A stretch of DNA of 64,000 bases, taken from positions 62,001 through 126,000 of the forward strand of contig QOQW01000005.1 in NCBI GenBank assembly GCA_003327425.1. Direction: 5' to 3'. Origin of the DNA: Candidatus Ozemibacter sibiricus. Its GTDB lineage: Bacteria > Muiribacteriota > Ozemobacteria > Ozemobacterales > Ozemobacteraceae. Below, piece after piece: positions 19,828 through 28,805 of the stretch. The notes under the pieces were generated by a model. The model searched no databases. It saw only the letters and a list, made by a program, of their open reading frames with translations, and was not told where the DNA came from. The number at the start of each line of letters is the position of its first letter. The first letter of the stretch is position 1. The translations under genes were made by a program, and so were the position numbers.

Positions 19828-22713
19828 TCAGAAGAATCCTCGGTAGGTCACGGCGACGACGGTCAGATCGTCGTGCGGCGGCTGGGCGGCCCGCCAGGTC
19901 GCGATCGCCTCGAAGATGGCCTCGACCAGCGCGGGGGCGGGCCGCTCGCCGTGGCGGGCGAACAGCTCTTCGGCGCGGGCCAGGCCGAACATCTCGCCGG
20001 TCGGCGATTTCTCTTCGTACAGCCCGTCGGTGAACATCAGGAAGGCATCGCCCGGCTGCATCCGGAAGCGGGTGGCCTGGCAGGTCAGCCCGGGCATCAG
20101 GCCGAGCGGCATGCCTTTCCCGGCCGAGATCTGGGTGACCTTCCCCTGCAGGCGGGCCATCAGCGGACCGTGACCGGCCGACGCCATCTCGGCCTCGCCG
20201 GTGCCGGGGTCGATGGCCACCACCTGCATGGTGACGAAGCGGTCTTCGACCTCGCGCGCCAGCCGGTCGTTGACCGTGGCCAGGATGCGGACCGGGTCGG
20301 ACGATTCGTTGGCGGCCGACCGCAGCAGGATGCGGGTGGTGGCCATCAGCAGCGCCGCCGGCATGCCCTTGCCGGAGACGTCGCCGATGGCGGCCAGCCA
20401 GCGGCCGTCATCGAGGCGCAGGCCGTCGTAGAGGTCGCCCCCGATCTGGATGGCCGGCTCGCTGCGCCCGGCCATCTCGAGCGCGGGGCCGATCTCGGGG
20501 AACGAGGTGGGCAGCAGGCGCAGCTGCACCTCGCGGGCCATGGCCAGTTGCATCTGCAACCGTTGTTCTTCCTGCTCCTTGCGGCGCCGTTCCTCTTCGC
20601 GGGCCATCGTCTCGAGCGCGGCCACCACCAAGTGGGCGATCGCTTCCAGCAGCTGCTGGTCCTGTTCGGTGAAGGTCAGGCCGCTGACTTTGTTGTTGAC
20701 GTTGATCACGCCCAGAACGGTTTTTTCCCCCTGGGGGCCGTGGCCGATGAGCGGCACCGACAGCAGCGAGCGATTGAAATACCGTTCGAGCGATCGCTTC
20801 TGGAACCGCTCGTCGGCTTCGATGTTGTCGAGGCGCAGCGAGGTGCCGGTGCGCACCACCCGGCCCGAGATCTCGTCGCCGATCGGGATGCGGGTCGATT
20901 CTTTGACCCCTTCGGGCAGGCCGTGGCAGTGCCGGATCACCAGATGCTGGCGGTCGGGGGTCAGGGTCAGGAAGGAGATGCGCGTCACCTTGAGCAGCCG
21001 CCGGATGATCTCGATCATCTCGGAGAAGAGCGCATCGGCGTTCGATAGCTTGCCCATCAGCCCTTCCAGCGCCCGGATGGTCTCGAGCTTCTCGAGGTAG
21101 TTCAAGGCGACCAGCAGGGCGGCGCCGACCCCGTTCACCAGTTGGGTCAGCATGTATTTGATGTCGTCGGTGACGGGCCGGTTGTCGGGCGAACGGAAGA
21201 GGACGATGCCGCCCAGGAGGCGCTTCTGCGGCATGTTGGCGGGATCGGTCAGCAGCGTCACCTGCTGGGGATTGGTCGTCAGCGGGAAGACCATCCGGAT
21301 GAAAGGGTTCTCTTCGGGCGTGGGTTCGCTCGCGACCCCGTCCCACAGCGTCTTCTGGACCTCGGGGTCGGCCATCCAGGCGTTCAGATCGAACCCGTCA
21401 GGCGGGCGGCCGAACACCTGGAAGACTTCGAGGTGGTTCGTTTCGGGCGAGGTCAGCAGTACCGCGCCGGCCTTCTGCCCGAACAGGAAATCGAGGTCGC
21501 TGACCAGTTTGCCGACGATCTCGGTGAGGTTGACCGACGACAGCAGGACGCTCAGCGTCATGTTCATCTTGCGCTGAATGTCCCGTTTCATCTCGGCCTG
21601 TCGCAGGTGATAGGCCTGCGCGAACCAGAAGCCCAGGTGGTTGGCCAGCATGGCCAGCAGCCGGGAAGTCGCCGCCAGATCGGTGCCGTGGGCGGTGCAA
21701 TGGCCGAGGTAGCCGTACATCTCGGTGCCGACCTGGCAGGGCACTCCCCCCGCATGCACGAACCCCGGCACCGTGGGGCCGGCGGGCTCGCTCCCGCCGC
21801 CCGCCGAGGCCGGAAGGTCGGGGTTGGGGCGGGGCGGCGATGGGCTGGCCTGGGGGGCCGGCGGCGGGGCGGCGGCCGACAGGGGGCGGCCGATCCGCCG
21901 GATCACCATGGCGGCCTCTTCGAAACGGCCGAAGGGCGCCTCGTCGAGGTAGAAGACGTCTTCGATCTGCTCGCGCAAACCGGCGGGCAGCGGCTCTTCC
22001 GGATCGACCGACGCCACCACCACGACCTGGGTCAGGCGATCGGAGAACCGTCGCACGGCGAAGGCGTGATCGAGGCCGAGGTGGCCCAGCAGGGCGGTCA
22101 GGATCTCGACCAGCAAATCGGCTTCCTGGGCGAGCTGCTGGGACAGGCCGATGACCCCGCCGTCGGGGCCGCCGGCGGCCGGATTGCTCTGGCAGAGCAG
22201 GCGCATGGTGTCATGCAGGAAAGCCAGATGGCGGTCGGCGTCGGTGGCGGTCGCCGAGCGCGGTACGAGCAGGGCCTCCGACCGATGCAGCAGCAGGCGG
22301 GCCAGATGGTCGAGGAACCACCCGTATTCCATCTCTTCGCCTCGCGACAGCCGGCGGGTGATCAGGATCACCTCGCCCCGCCAGGCGCGGCCGCGTTGGA
22401 GGGGAGCGATCAGGACCGTGACCGGGGTTCCCTCATGCTGGGCGGGAAGATGGAAGGCGTCATCGCCGGTGGCGGCCCACCCGGCCCGGCCGGCGCCCAG
22501 GTCGAGCAGCTCGCACAGCGCTGGTTCCGGCAGGGGCGAGCAGTGCACGAACGAGGGCGGCCCTTCCGGGGCGGGGCGGTCGCCGCGGAGGCGGACGGCG
22601 GCGGCGACGAACCCGGGGATGGCGGGCAGGGCCCCAGCCAGCCGGGAATCCCAGGCTTGGCCGGATGGGATCCGGGTGGCCCGGGCCAGGAGGTCGAGGA
22701 ACACGGTCTTCAC
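19828..22713 (-). CDS. GAF-domain SpoIIE-type PP2C serine phosphatase
   Basis: 961 residues from GTG at 22713 (AAGGGG eight bases upstream). A GTG at 22800 is in frame but lies within about ten bases of the predicted transcription start, so it is unlikely. The N-terminal 500 residues are sensor-like with a Pro-rich linker near 300. A clear GAF domain is at about 545-715, then a charged helix, then the PP2C/SpoIIE domain (about 735-961) with GGDLYDG, GDVSGKG, FTDGLYE and HDDLTVV, which supply the metal-binding acidic residues. Such enzymes dephosphorylate anti-anti-sigma (STAS) proteins, but none is encoded in the window. First gene of the operon with the GGDEF and HD-GYP proteins. Cytoplasmic. 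Confidence 0.92.
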   Translation of the reverse strand: MKTVFLDLLARATRIPSGQAWDSRLAGALPAIPGFVAAAVRLRGDRPAPEGPPSFVHCSPLPEPALCELLDLGAGRAGWAATGDDAFHLPAQHEGTPVTVLIAPLQRGRAWRGEVILITRRLSRGEEMEYGWFLDHLARLLLHRSEALLVPRSATATDADRHLAFLHDTMRLLCQSNPAAGGPDGGVIGLSQQLAQEADLLVEILTALLGHLGLDHAFAVRRFSDRLTQVVVVASVDPEEPLPAGLREQIEDVFYLDEAPFGRFEEAAMVIRRIGRPLSAAAPPPAPQASPSPPRPNPDLPASAGGGSEPAGPTVPGFVHAGGVPCQVGTEMYGYLGHCTAHGTDLAATSRLLAMLANHLGFWFAQAYHLRQAEMKRDIQRKMNMTLSVLLSSVNLTEIVGKLVSDLDFLFGQKAGAVLLTSPETNHLEVFQVFGRPPDGFDLNAWMADPEVQKTLWDGVASEPTPEENPFIRMVFPLTTNPQQVTLLTDPANMPQKRLLGGIVLFRSPDNRPVTDDIKYMLTQLVNGVGAALLVALNYLEKLETIRALEGLMGKLSNADALFSEMIEIIRRLLKVTRISFLTLTPDRQHLVIRHCHGLPEGVKESTRIPIGDEISGRVVRTGTSLRLDNIEADERFQKRSLERYFNRSLLSVPLIGHGPQGEKTVLGVINVNNKVSGLTFTEQDQQLLEAIAHLVVAALETMAREEERRRKEQEEQRLQMQLAMAREVQLRLLPTSFPEIGPALEMAGRSEPAIQIGGDLYDGLRLDDGRWLAAIGDVSGKGMPAALLMATTRILLRSAANESSDPVRILATVNDRLAREVEDRFVTMQVVAIDPGTGEAEMASAGHGPLMARLQGKVTQISAGKGMPLGLMPGLTCQATRFRMQPGDAFLMFTDGLYEEKSPTGEMFGLARAEELFARHGERPAPALVEAIFEAIATWRAAQPPHDDLTVVAVTYRGFF

Positions 22714-22815
22714 CCGGTCTGCCCCTTCATGCGCTGGCTTGCCCTTCCAGGGGGTCGTTCGATGCTTCGATGCGATGAACGGAGACCTTCCGTTCCTCAC
22801 CCCCAGAGTGAAGGA

Positions 22816-22844
22816 ATTATAGTTGATCTCCCTGGGGGAAGCAA
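22816..22844 (-). promoter_or_regulatory. Promoter of the PP2C-GGDEF-HDGYP operon
   Basis: Minus strand: -35 TTGCTT (22839-22844), 17-bp spacer and a perfect -10 TATAAT (22816-22821). It predicts a start near 22809 and a leader of about 95 bases to the GTG at 22713. Confidence 0.65.
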
Positions 22845-23119
22845 CGTCAGGTTCGTGACTCGCAGCCTGGTGCGAATTCCCTAGGGTAGGGCCATGAGGT
22901 GGCCAGCCAAGACGTCTTTCGGTACGCTTGGCGCCTCAGGCTCTGGTTCCCCGGTCTTCGTTCGCGACGCGACCACGGCGGCGGTCGCCTGGGCGATGTT
23001 TCTGCCCTGTCGAGCGGGTCGAGCGGGGTGGAGTGGGCCTGGCATGGCCTCTGATGCCCCCGTTCCCCCGGCCTCGGCGCCATTCTCTGGCCGAGAATTC
23101 CAGGAGTTGGGCCGCCCCG
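22845..23119. other. Non-coding gap between divergent operons
   Basis: No convincing gene. Small open frames on both strands lack ribosome binding sites and recognisable products. No repeat or RNA gene seen. Confidence 0.5.
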
Positions 23120-23147
23120 TTGCATGAGGGGAAAAATCAGGTATCAT
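23120..23147 (+). promoter_or_regulatory. Promoter for the NhaC-type antiporter gene
   Basis: -35 TTGCAT (23120-23125), 16-bp spacer and -10 TATCAT (23142-23147), about 40 bases before the start codon at 23188. Confidence 0.5.
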
Positions 23148-23187
23148 GAGCGGGTCGTGTCGCCATTCCCCATCCGTGGAGGGTACC

Positions 23188-25401
23188 ATGTCTCGTCGTT
23201 TTCTGGCTGTGTTCAGCTTATTGGGCCTGATTCTGAGTCTGGGCCCTGGCCAGCCCGGGTTCGGGGCAGAGCCCTTGACGCTCGAAGGCCCGGCCTTCGC
23301 CCTGACCGGCCTGAAGGGCGAGATCACGGTCGGTGGCCTTCCGGAAGAGCCAGCGACGGTGTCGTATCAGATCCTGGTCAATGGCCAGCCAGTGGCCTCG
23401 GGGGAAAAGCCGACCTGCGATCTGAAGACTCTCTCGGTGCCGTTCACGACCAGCGGTCCCGCCACCGTCAAACTCATCGCTGGAGACCGGGAAGGCGTCA
23501 CGACGGTCCGGGTCATCTCGGGGTGGTTGTCGGTGCTGCCACCGCTGATCGCCATCATCCTGGCCCTGGTGACCCGCGAGGTGCTGGTGTCGCTGCTGAT
23601 CGGCGCCTGGATCGGCGCTACCATCGTCTACGATTTCAACCCGTTGCTCGGCTTCCTGCGCGCCCTCGACAAATACCTGCTCGAAGCCATGGCCGATCCG
23701 GGGCATGCGTCGATCATCATCTTCAGCGTCACGCTGGGCGGCATGATCGGCATCGTCAACCGCACCGGCGGCATGCAGGGGATCGTCGACCTGATCTCCC
23801 GCATGGTGGTCGGGCCCAAGACCGCCCAGCTCGCCGCCTGGATCATGGGCGTGGTGATCTTCTTCGATGACTACGCCAACACGCTGATCGTCGGCAACTC
23901 GATGCGGCCGATCACCGATGCCAACCGGGTCTCTCGCGAGAAGCTCAGCTACATCGTCGACTCGACCTCGGCGCCGGTGGCCGGGATCGCCCTGCTGTCG
24001 ACCTGGGTCGGCTACGAGATCGGGTTGATCCGGCAGGCCTTCGTCGACCTGGCGATTCCCGAGACCAACTTCTATGCCGTCTTCATCCAGACCATTCCCT
24101 TCCGCTTCTACTGTCTGCTGAGTCTGTTCTTCGGGTTCATGATCTGCCTCACCCGCAAGGAATTCGGCCCCATGCACGCGGCCGAGGTGCGGGCCCGGCT
24201 CGAAGGGAAGCCCCTGGCCGACGGGGCCAACCCCATCGCCACTCCCGAAGCGGCCATGCCCGTCCTGCCCGCCGAGATGCCCAAGCGCTGGTACAACGCC
24301 GCGATCCCAATTCTCGCGGTCATTTTCGGAACGCTGGTCGGCCTGGTCTTCCATGGTGGCGGGTTCGCCCCCCATCACGATCTCAAGGCCGTTTCCCGGC
24401 AGGCCGGCGGGCCTGTCCAAGCCCAGGCCATCAAGGTCGACCATGTCCTGCCCGACATGGGCATCATCGTGGCCGGCACCGACGCCCATCCGGTCGCCAA
24501 GTTCCGCTATCTGCCCGCCACCACCCTCGACGGCGAAGCCGGCTCCGCCACGGTCAAGGCCTTCGAGGGCCTGGCCAAAGGGGATCACCTCTATGTCGAA
24601 TCCGGGCCCACGACCCTGACCACCAGCGAGATCGTCCGGGCGGCCTTCGGCGATGCCAACTCCCAGGCGGTGCTGATCTGGGTCTCGATCGCGGGGTCGA
24701 TCATCGCCCTCCTGCTCGGAGTAAGCCAGGGGCTGGTCTCGCTCGAGAAGGGGATGCAGGCCTGGGTCAACGGGGCTCGCACCATGGTGCTGGCCATGTG
24801 CGTTCTGCTGCTGGCCTGGTCGATCAACGGGGTCTGCAAGGACCTGCGCACCGCCGATTTCCTCGTCGCCAACGTGCAGGGGGTGTTGCAGCCATGGCTG
24901 GTGCCGGCGCTCACCTTCGTCATCGCCTGCCTGATCTCGTTCGCCACTGGTACCAGCTGGGGAACGATGGCGATCCTGCTGCCCCTGTCCATCCCTCTCT
25001 CGTACAATCTGAACCTGGCCTATTACCAGGAGCACCTCGCCAACCAGCCCGGCGTGCTGCCCATGATGGATTACATCAAGCAGATGCTGCTGGTGTCGAT
25101 CGGGGCGGTGCTCGAGGGCAGCATCTTCGGCGACCACTGCAGCCCCATCTCCGATACGACGATCATGTCGTCGATGGCCTCGGGCTCGGATCACATCGAT
25201 CACGTCCGGACCCAGATGCCCTACGCGCTCACGGTGGCGGCGTGCTCGATCGTGCTCTGCTACCTGCCCGCCGGCCTGGGTTATTCCCCCTGGCTCTGTC
25301 TGCCGCTCTCGATGGTGGCGCTGGTGGTCGCCCTCGAGGTTCTGGGTTCCGATGTCCCCGACATCCCCGCCGGGGCGGTCGCGCCGTCGCCGCAGGCCTG
25401 A
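23188..25401 (+). CDS. NhaC-family Na+/H+ antiporter-like membrane protein
   Basis: 737 residues from the ATG that follows GGAGGG; an upstream in-frame ATG at 23146 falls on the -10 box and is rejected. It opens with a signal peptide (cut after GFGA) and a small extracytoplasmic beta-rich domain (about 25-110) before the first transporter helix. The transporter core has NhaC/CitMHS-type features: FFDDYANTLIVGNSMRP, ISYIVDSTSAPVAG-like sequence, FATGTSWGTMAILLP and EGSIFGDHCSPISDTT. A hydrophilic insert of about 100 residues (about 390-488) sits between helices in the middle. The family exchanges Na+ or organic ions for protons. Both the N-terminal domain and the insert are unusual additions. 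Transcribed alone. Confidence 0.88.
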   Translation: MSRRFLAVFSLLGLILSLGPGQPGFGAEPLTLEGPAFALTGLKGEITVGGLPEEPATVSYQILVNGQPVASGEKPTCDLKTLSVPFTTSGPATVKLIAGDREGVTTVRVISGWLSVLPPLIAIILALVTREVLVSLLIGAWIGATIVYDFNPLLGFLRALDKYLLEAMADPGHASIIIFSVTLGGMIGIVNRTGGMQGIVDLISRMVVGPKTAQLAAWIMGVVIFFDDYANTLIVGNSMRPITDANRVSREKLSYIVDSTSAPVAGIALLSTWVGYEIGLIRQAFVDLAIPETNFYAVFIQTIPFRFYCLLSLFFGFMICLTRKEFGPMHAAEVRARLEGKPLADGANPIATPEAAMPVLPAEMPKRWYNAAIPILAVIFGTLVGLVFHGGGFAPHHDLKAVSRQAGGPVQAQAIKVDHVLPDMGIIVAGTDAHPVAKFRYLPATTLDGEAGSATVKAFEGLAKGDHLYVESGPTTLTTSEIVRAAFGDANSQAVLIWVSIAGSIIALLLGVSQGLVSLEKGMQAWVNGARTMVLAMCVLLLAWSINGVCKDLRTADFLVANVQGVLQPWLVPALTFVIACLISFATGTSWGTMAILLPLSIPLSYNLNLAYYQEHLANQPGVLPMMDYIKQMLLVSIGAVLEGSIFGDHCSPISDTTIMSSMASGSDHIDHVRTQMPYALTVAACSIVLCYLPAGLGYSPWLCLPLSMVALVVALEVLGSDVPDIPAGAVAPSPQA

Positions 25402-25433
25402 GCGATCACCCGATCTTCCGCTCTGCGACAGGA

Positions 25434-25465
25434 TCGCCCGGGGTACCCCGAAAAATTCCGGGCGA
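25434..25465 (+). terminator. Possible stem-loop after the antiporter gene
   Basis: TCGCCCGG pairs with CCGGGCGA around a 16-base loop containing GGGGTACCCC and an A-run. There is no T-tract and the rpsT promoter starts five bases later, so it may equally be a regulatory hairpin. Confidence 0.3.
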
Positions 25466-25470
25466 GGGCG

Positions 25471-25499
25471 TTGAATTCAGGCGCGAAACGTGGTATAGT
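25471..25499 (+). promoter_or_regulatory. rpsT promoter
   Basis: -35 TTGAAT (25471-25476), 17-bp spacer and -10 TATAGT (25494-25499). The start would be near 25506, leaving a leader of about 30 bases. Confidence 0.7.
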
Positions 25500-25534
25500 G
25501 ACAGAACTACATTGAGATCGAAAGGGAATGTGTC

Positions 25535-25822
25535 ATGGGCAATACATTATCGGCTGACAAGAATGCGCGGAAGGCCAAGCGCCGCCACGAGGCCCGGGTC
25601 CGGGTGAAATCCGAATTGAAGACCCTGCGCAAGAAGACCCTGAAGGCCATCGAGGCCAGGAAGCCCGCTCCGGAAGTGGCTGCCACCCTGCAGGAAGCCG
25701 TCAGCAAGTTCGACAAAGCGGCCTCCAACAAATACATCCATCATCGCACCGCCGCGCGCAAGATCAGTCGTCTGATGCGCGCCGCCCACAAAGCGCAGGT
25801 CGCCGCCACCGCCGCCAAGTAA
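25535..25822 (+). CDS. rpsT: 30S ribosomal protein S20
   Basis: 95 residues, very rich in Lys/Arg/Ala. It has the S20 pattern NARKAKRRHEARVRVKS near the N-terminus, and NKYIHHRTAARKISRL near the C-terminus matches the classic KGIIHKNKAARHKSRL region. Binds 16S rRNA early in small-subunit assembly. Preceded by its own promoter and AAAGGG, and followed by a strong hairpin, so it is a single-gene unit. It lies next to convergent holA, a common arrangement in bacteria. Confidence 0.96.
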   Translation: MGNTLSADKNARKAKRRHEARVRVKSELKTLRKKTLKAIEARKPAPEVAATLQEAVSKFDKAASNKYIHHRTAARKISRLMRAAHKAQVAATAAK

Positions 25823-25843
25823 CCTTTCCCTTCGCCGTCTGGC

Positions 25844-25873
25844 ATGGCCCCTCCGCTGCCCCGGAGGGGCCAT
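25844..25873 (+). terminator. Terminator hairpin after rpsT
   Basis: Twelve-base perfect stem ATGGCCCCTCCG/CGGAGGGGCCAT with a six-base loop, 21 bases after the rpsT stop. The T-tract is weak. Being symmetrical, it may also stop transcription arriving from holA on the other strand. Confidence 0.7.
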
Positions 25874-25961
25874 CTTGCCGTTCCCTGAATGGGCCATTTC
25901 CGATGGAGTGGCCATGGTCTGCCGTTCGTCGACTCGCGTCGAATCCTCTCTGGGGGGGAAT

Positions 25962-27131
25962 TCACTCGAGCGGAATCGCTTCGAGGGCCGGGGGGCGCTG
26001 GCGCAGCGCGGGCGGCGCGATGATCTCGAGCAGGCACTCCTGCAGGAACAGCACCTCGCTGACGGGGGTGGTCTTGAAGGCCGCATCCATCTCGAGGAGG
26101 CGAGGCCACAGCTCGATCAGCTCGCGGCGGGTATAATTGAGGGCCTGGGCCAGGTGGCGGGCCTTGCGCGGATTGGGCAGGATTGCCTCGGCCAGCAGCG
26201 GCGGCCAGTCCGCGACGAGCTGCTGGATCTGATCGATGAGCGTTTTGCGTTCCTGGTTCGCCTTGTAATCCGACCGGCCGTGCAGGCGCAGAATGCTGCG
26301 CAGGCGGTCGGTGACGGGCGTGACGAGATCGGGCCGATCGGCGGCCAGGTCATGCAGCAGCCGGAACTCGCGCAAGGCGCTGACGACGGGGAACCAGAGG
26401 CGCAGGGCCGCCTGCCCCTGGTGCATGAGGTTCTCGGCGATGCGCAGGGCCCGTGGCGCGTCGCGTCGCCCCACCGCGTCGACCAGGTCGAAGACGGAGT
26501 CCTGGCGCAGGTAGCCGACGGCCGTCTCGACCAGGGCGGGGGTGATGGTGCCTCCCTTCCCGACCTGCAGGGCCAGTTTGCCCAGCTCCTGCACGATCAG
26601 TCGCAGATCGTGGCCCGTCTTGTCGAGCAGCTCTTCGGCGGCCTCGGCCGTGATGATCGCTCCGGCTTCGCGTGCTTCCTTCTGGATCCAGGGGATCATC
26701 TGGTTCTCGAAGGGGGCCCAGAAATCGACGCGTTCGCAGCGCGCGCCCAGCCGTCGCATCACCTCGGCGGCCAGCCCGGCCTCGCCGGCCAGGAAGATGA
26801 GGAAGGTGCGCTCGAGCGAGGGCAGCCCGGCCAGCCGGTCGAGGAACGCCGCCCGCCGAGCGGTCGGCAGGGCGTCGAGGTTGGTGAGCAGGAAGATGCG
26901 TGGGCTTTCGTTGAAGGTGAAGCTGCCCAGACCGGCGAACAGGTCGGCTTCGTCGCTCACGCCCAGATCGAGGCGGTGGACGTTGTCGGCAACGTCTTCG
27001 GGAGCGACGTAGGCCTGCACCAGCCGCTCGCAGGCGCGCTCCTTGAGGAATTCCTCGGTCCCGGCGAACAGGTAGAACGGCAGGTCGAGGGCGCGAGCCT
27101 TGATGGCAGCCTCGAGGCTGGCGACGTCCAT
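25962..27131 (-). CDS. holA: DNA polymerase III subunit delta
   Basis: 389 residues. The family layout is visible: an N-terminal segment with the YLFAGTEEFLKERA motif, a domain I region with IFLLTNLDALP in the position of HolA's degenerate Walker B, the middle FENQMIPWIQKEAREAG-type segment, the delta-typical GHDLRLIVQELGKLAL, and a C-terminal clamp-loader collar helix region. HolA opens the beta clamp within the clamp loader. Length slightly above the usual 340. The start follows the end of the M18 peptidase gene by 23 bases, so the two are probably co-transcribed. Convergent with rpsT. Confidence 0.93.
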   Translation of the reverse strand: MDVASLEAAIKARALDLPFYLFAGTEEFLKERACERLVQAYVAPEDVADNVHRLDLGVSDEADLFAGLGSFTFNESPRIFLLTNLDALPTARRAAFLDRLAGLPSLERTFLIFLAGEAGLAAEVMRRLGARCERVDFWAPFENQMIPWIQKEAREAGAIITAEAAEELLDKTGHDLRLIVQELGKLALQVGKGGTITPALVETAVGYLRQDSVFDLVDAVGRRDAPRALRIAENLMHQGQAALRLWFPVVSALREFRLLHDLAADRPDLVTPVTDRLRSILRLHGRSDYKANQERKTLIDQIQQLVADWPPLLAEAILPNPRKARHLAQALNYTRRELIELWPRLLEMDAAFKTTPVSEVLFLQECLLEIIAPPALRQRPPALEAIPLE

Positions 27132-27154
27132 GCCGTCCCGCGCCCTCGCCCCGC

Positions 27155-28621
27155 TCAGAGGCCCTTGGCCAGGAAGGCCCGGTAGGCCCGGATGGTGTAG
27201 TGGTAGTCGACCTTGGCCAGGATCTCGAACGGCGAATGCAGGCTGAGGACCGGCAGCGCCACGTCGAGCACATGCATGTTCTGCTGGGCCAGGAATTTGG
27301 CCACGGTGCCGCCGCCGCCCTCATCGACCTTCCCCATCTCGCCGAACTGGTAGGGGATCTTCTCGTCGATCAGCAGATCGCGGATGCGGGCGATGAATTC
27401 GACATCGGCTTCGGAGCTGCCGACCTTGCCGGCCGAACCGGTGAACTTGCAGATCCAGACGCCGTTGCCCAGGTAGCCGGAATTGGTGGCATCCCAGGCG
27501 GCGTCGAAGGTCGGATCGATGGGAGCGTTGGTATCGCCCGAGAGCACGTAGGAGTTGGTCATGGTCTGGCGCAAGGTCCCGTAGGAGGCGGCCCCGGCGG
27601 TGCGCTCGATCAGGCTGGTGAAGAAATCGGCGATCATCATCGACTGGGCGCCGCTGGCCCCGGCCGAGCCGATCTCCTCCTTATCGAAGAGCAGGACGGC
27701 CGCGGTGTGCTCGGGCACCTTCACCTCGCGGATGGCTTCCCAGGCCGCCATCACGCAGGCCCGGTCATCATGGCCGAAGCCGCCGATCAGCTCTCGCTGG
27801 AAGCCGATTTCGCGCGGAGGGAAGGCGGGGACGGCGCTGATCTCGGCCCAGGCCAGGTCTTCTTCGACCAGGCCCCAGGTCTTGTGCAGGTAGTCGAGGA
27901 CGGCGCCCTTGACCTTCTCCTCGCCCTTGGCGTCTTTGGCGGCTTCGCCCTTGGCCGGCGGCCGGGGGCGGTTGCCGACCAGGATGTTGAGCTCTTCGCC
28001 TTTCAGCACCTCGGTGGCTTTGCGGTCGTTCTGCACCTTGTACGACAGGTGCGGCGGCAGGTCGGTGATCGAGAAGACCGGTTCGTCGGGCTGTTCGCCG
28101 ATGGCGAAGGACACGGTCTGGCCGGCCTTGGTGATGACGAAGCCATGCAGGGCCAGCGGCAGGGCGGCCCACTGGAACTTCTTGACCCCGCCATAGTAGT
28201 GGGTTTTGAGCAGGGCGAGACCGTATTTTTCATACAGGGGCAGGGCTTTCAGGTCGAGATGAGGCACATCGTGATGGGCGGCCACGACATGGAGCCCGTC
28301 GGTGATGGGCCGGCGACCGATGATGGCCAGGCCCATGGCGCGATTCTTGTTGAGGAACAGCACCCGCGCCCCGGGTTTCAAGCGGCTGCCCGCCTTCATT
28401 TCGGCGAGAGGCTGAAAGCCGGCCCGCCGGGCGTCCTGCTCGAGCCAGGCGAGGGTTTCGCGTTCGGTCTTGCAGGTGCCCAGGAAGGCGAGGTAGCGGC
28501 GGGCCTGCTCCTCCATGATCTTTTCGTCTTTGGGCGGCAGGGCCTCCCATCCGTTGACCTTCTTGTACCCCAGGATGGGGCTCTCCTTGCCAGCGGGAGC
28601 GGCTTTCTTCTTTCTTTCCAT
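27155..28621 (-). CDS. M18 family aminopeptidase
   Basis: 488 residues, cytosolic. The co-catalytic zinc sites of M18 aminopeptidases can be followed: AAHHDVPHLD, then GHDDRACV, the catalytic DKEEIGSAGASG, SGDTNAP and LSLHSPFE. A Lys/Ala-rich segment around residues 205-230 (PPAKGEAAKDAKGEEKVKG) is a disordered insertion. These dodecameric enzymes remove N-terminal residues, often acidic ones, from peptides. AAAGGA lies before the ATG. It precedes holA on the same strand. I give no gene symbol because apeA, apeB and related names are used inconsistently. Confidence 0.93.
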   Translation of the reverse strand: MERKKKAAPAGKESPILGYKKVNGWEALPPKDEKIMEEQARRYLAFLGTCKTERETLAWLEQDARRAGFQPLAEMKAGSRLKPGARVLFLNKNRAMGLAIIGRRPITDGLHVVAAHHDVPHLDLKALPLYEKYGLALLKTHYYGGVKKFQWAALPLALHGFVITKAGQTVSFAIGEQPDEPVFSITDLPPHLSYKVQNDRKATEVLKGEELNILVGNRPRPPAKGEAAKDAKGEEKVKGAVLDYLHKTWGLVEEDLAWAEISAVPAFPPREIGFQRELIGGFGHDDRACVMAAWEAIREVKVPEHTAAVLLFDKEEIGSAGASGAQSMMIADFFTSLIERTAGAASYGTLRQTMTNSYVLSGDTNAPIDPTFDAAWDATNSGYLGNGVWICKFTGSAGKVGSSEADVEFIARIRDLLIDEKIPYQFGEMGKVDEGGGGTVAKFLAQQNMHVLDVALPVLSLHSPFEILAKVDYHYTIRAYRAFLAKGL

Positions 28622-28768
28622 GGATCATCCTTTCCTTCGGCGACGAATGTGGTATGACAAATGGCCCAATTCTATAAAAGCCCGTGGCGCGATGCAAGGG
28701 CACTTCTGAGGCCGCTGGCGATCCGTGGTCGAACCTTGATCGCAGCGGCCCTCGGCCGACGAAAGGGA

Positions 28769-28797
28769 TTGTGACGGGCGAGGTTTCGTGCTACCCT
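28769..28797 (+). promoter_or_regulatory. Candidate promoter of the MoxR operon (possibly leaderless)
   Basis: -35 TTGTGA (28769-28774), 17-bp spacer and -10 TACCCT (28792-28797). Initiation would fall at about 28804-28806, on the ATG itself, and no Shine-Dalgarno sequence is visible. Moderate hexamers only. Confidence 0.35.
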
Positions 28798-28805
28798 GAC
28801 CCGAC

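Noticed and set aside
22881-23327. Small frames on both strands in the gap before the NhaC-type gene
   Set aside because: They overlap the promoter or the true start of the antiporter gene and have no coding signs.
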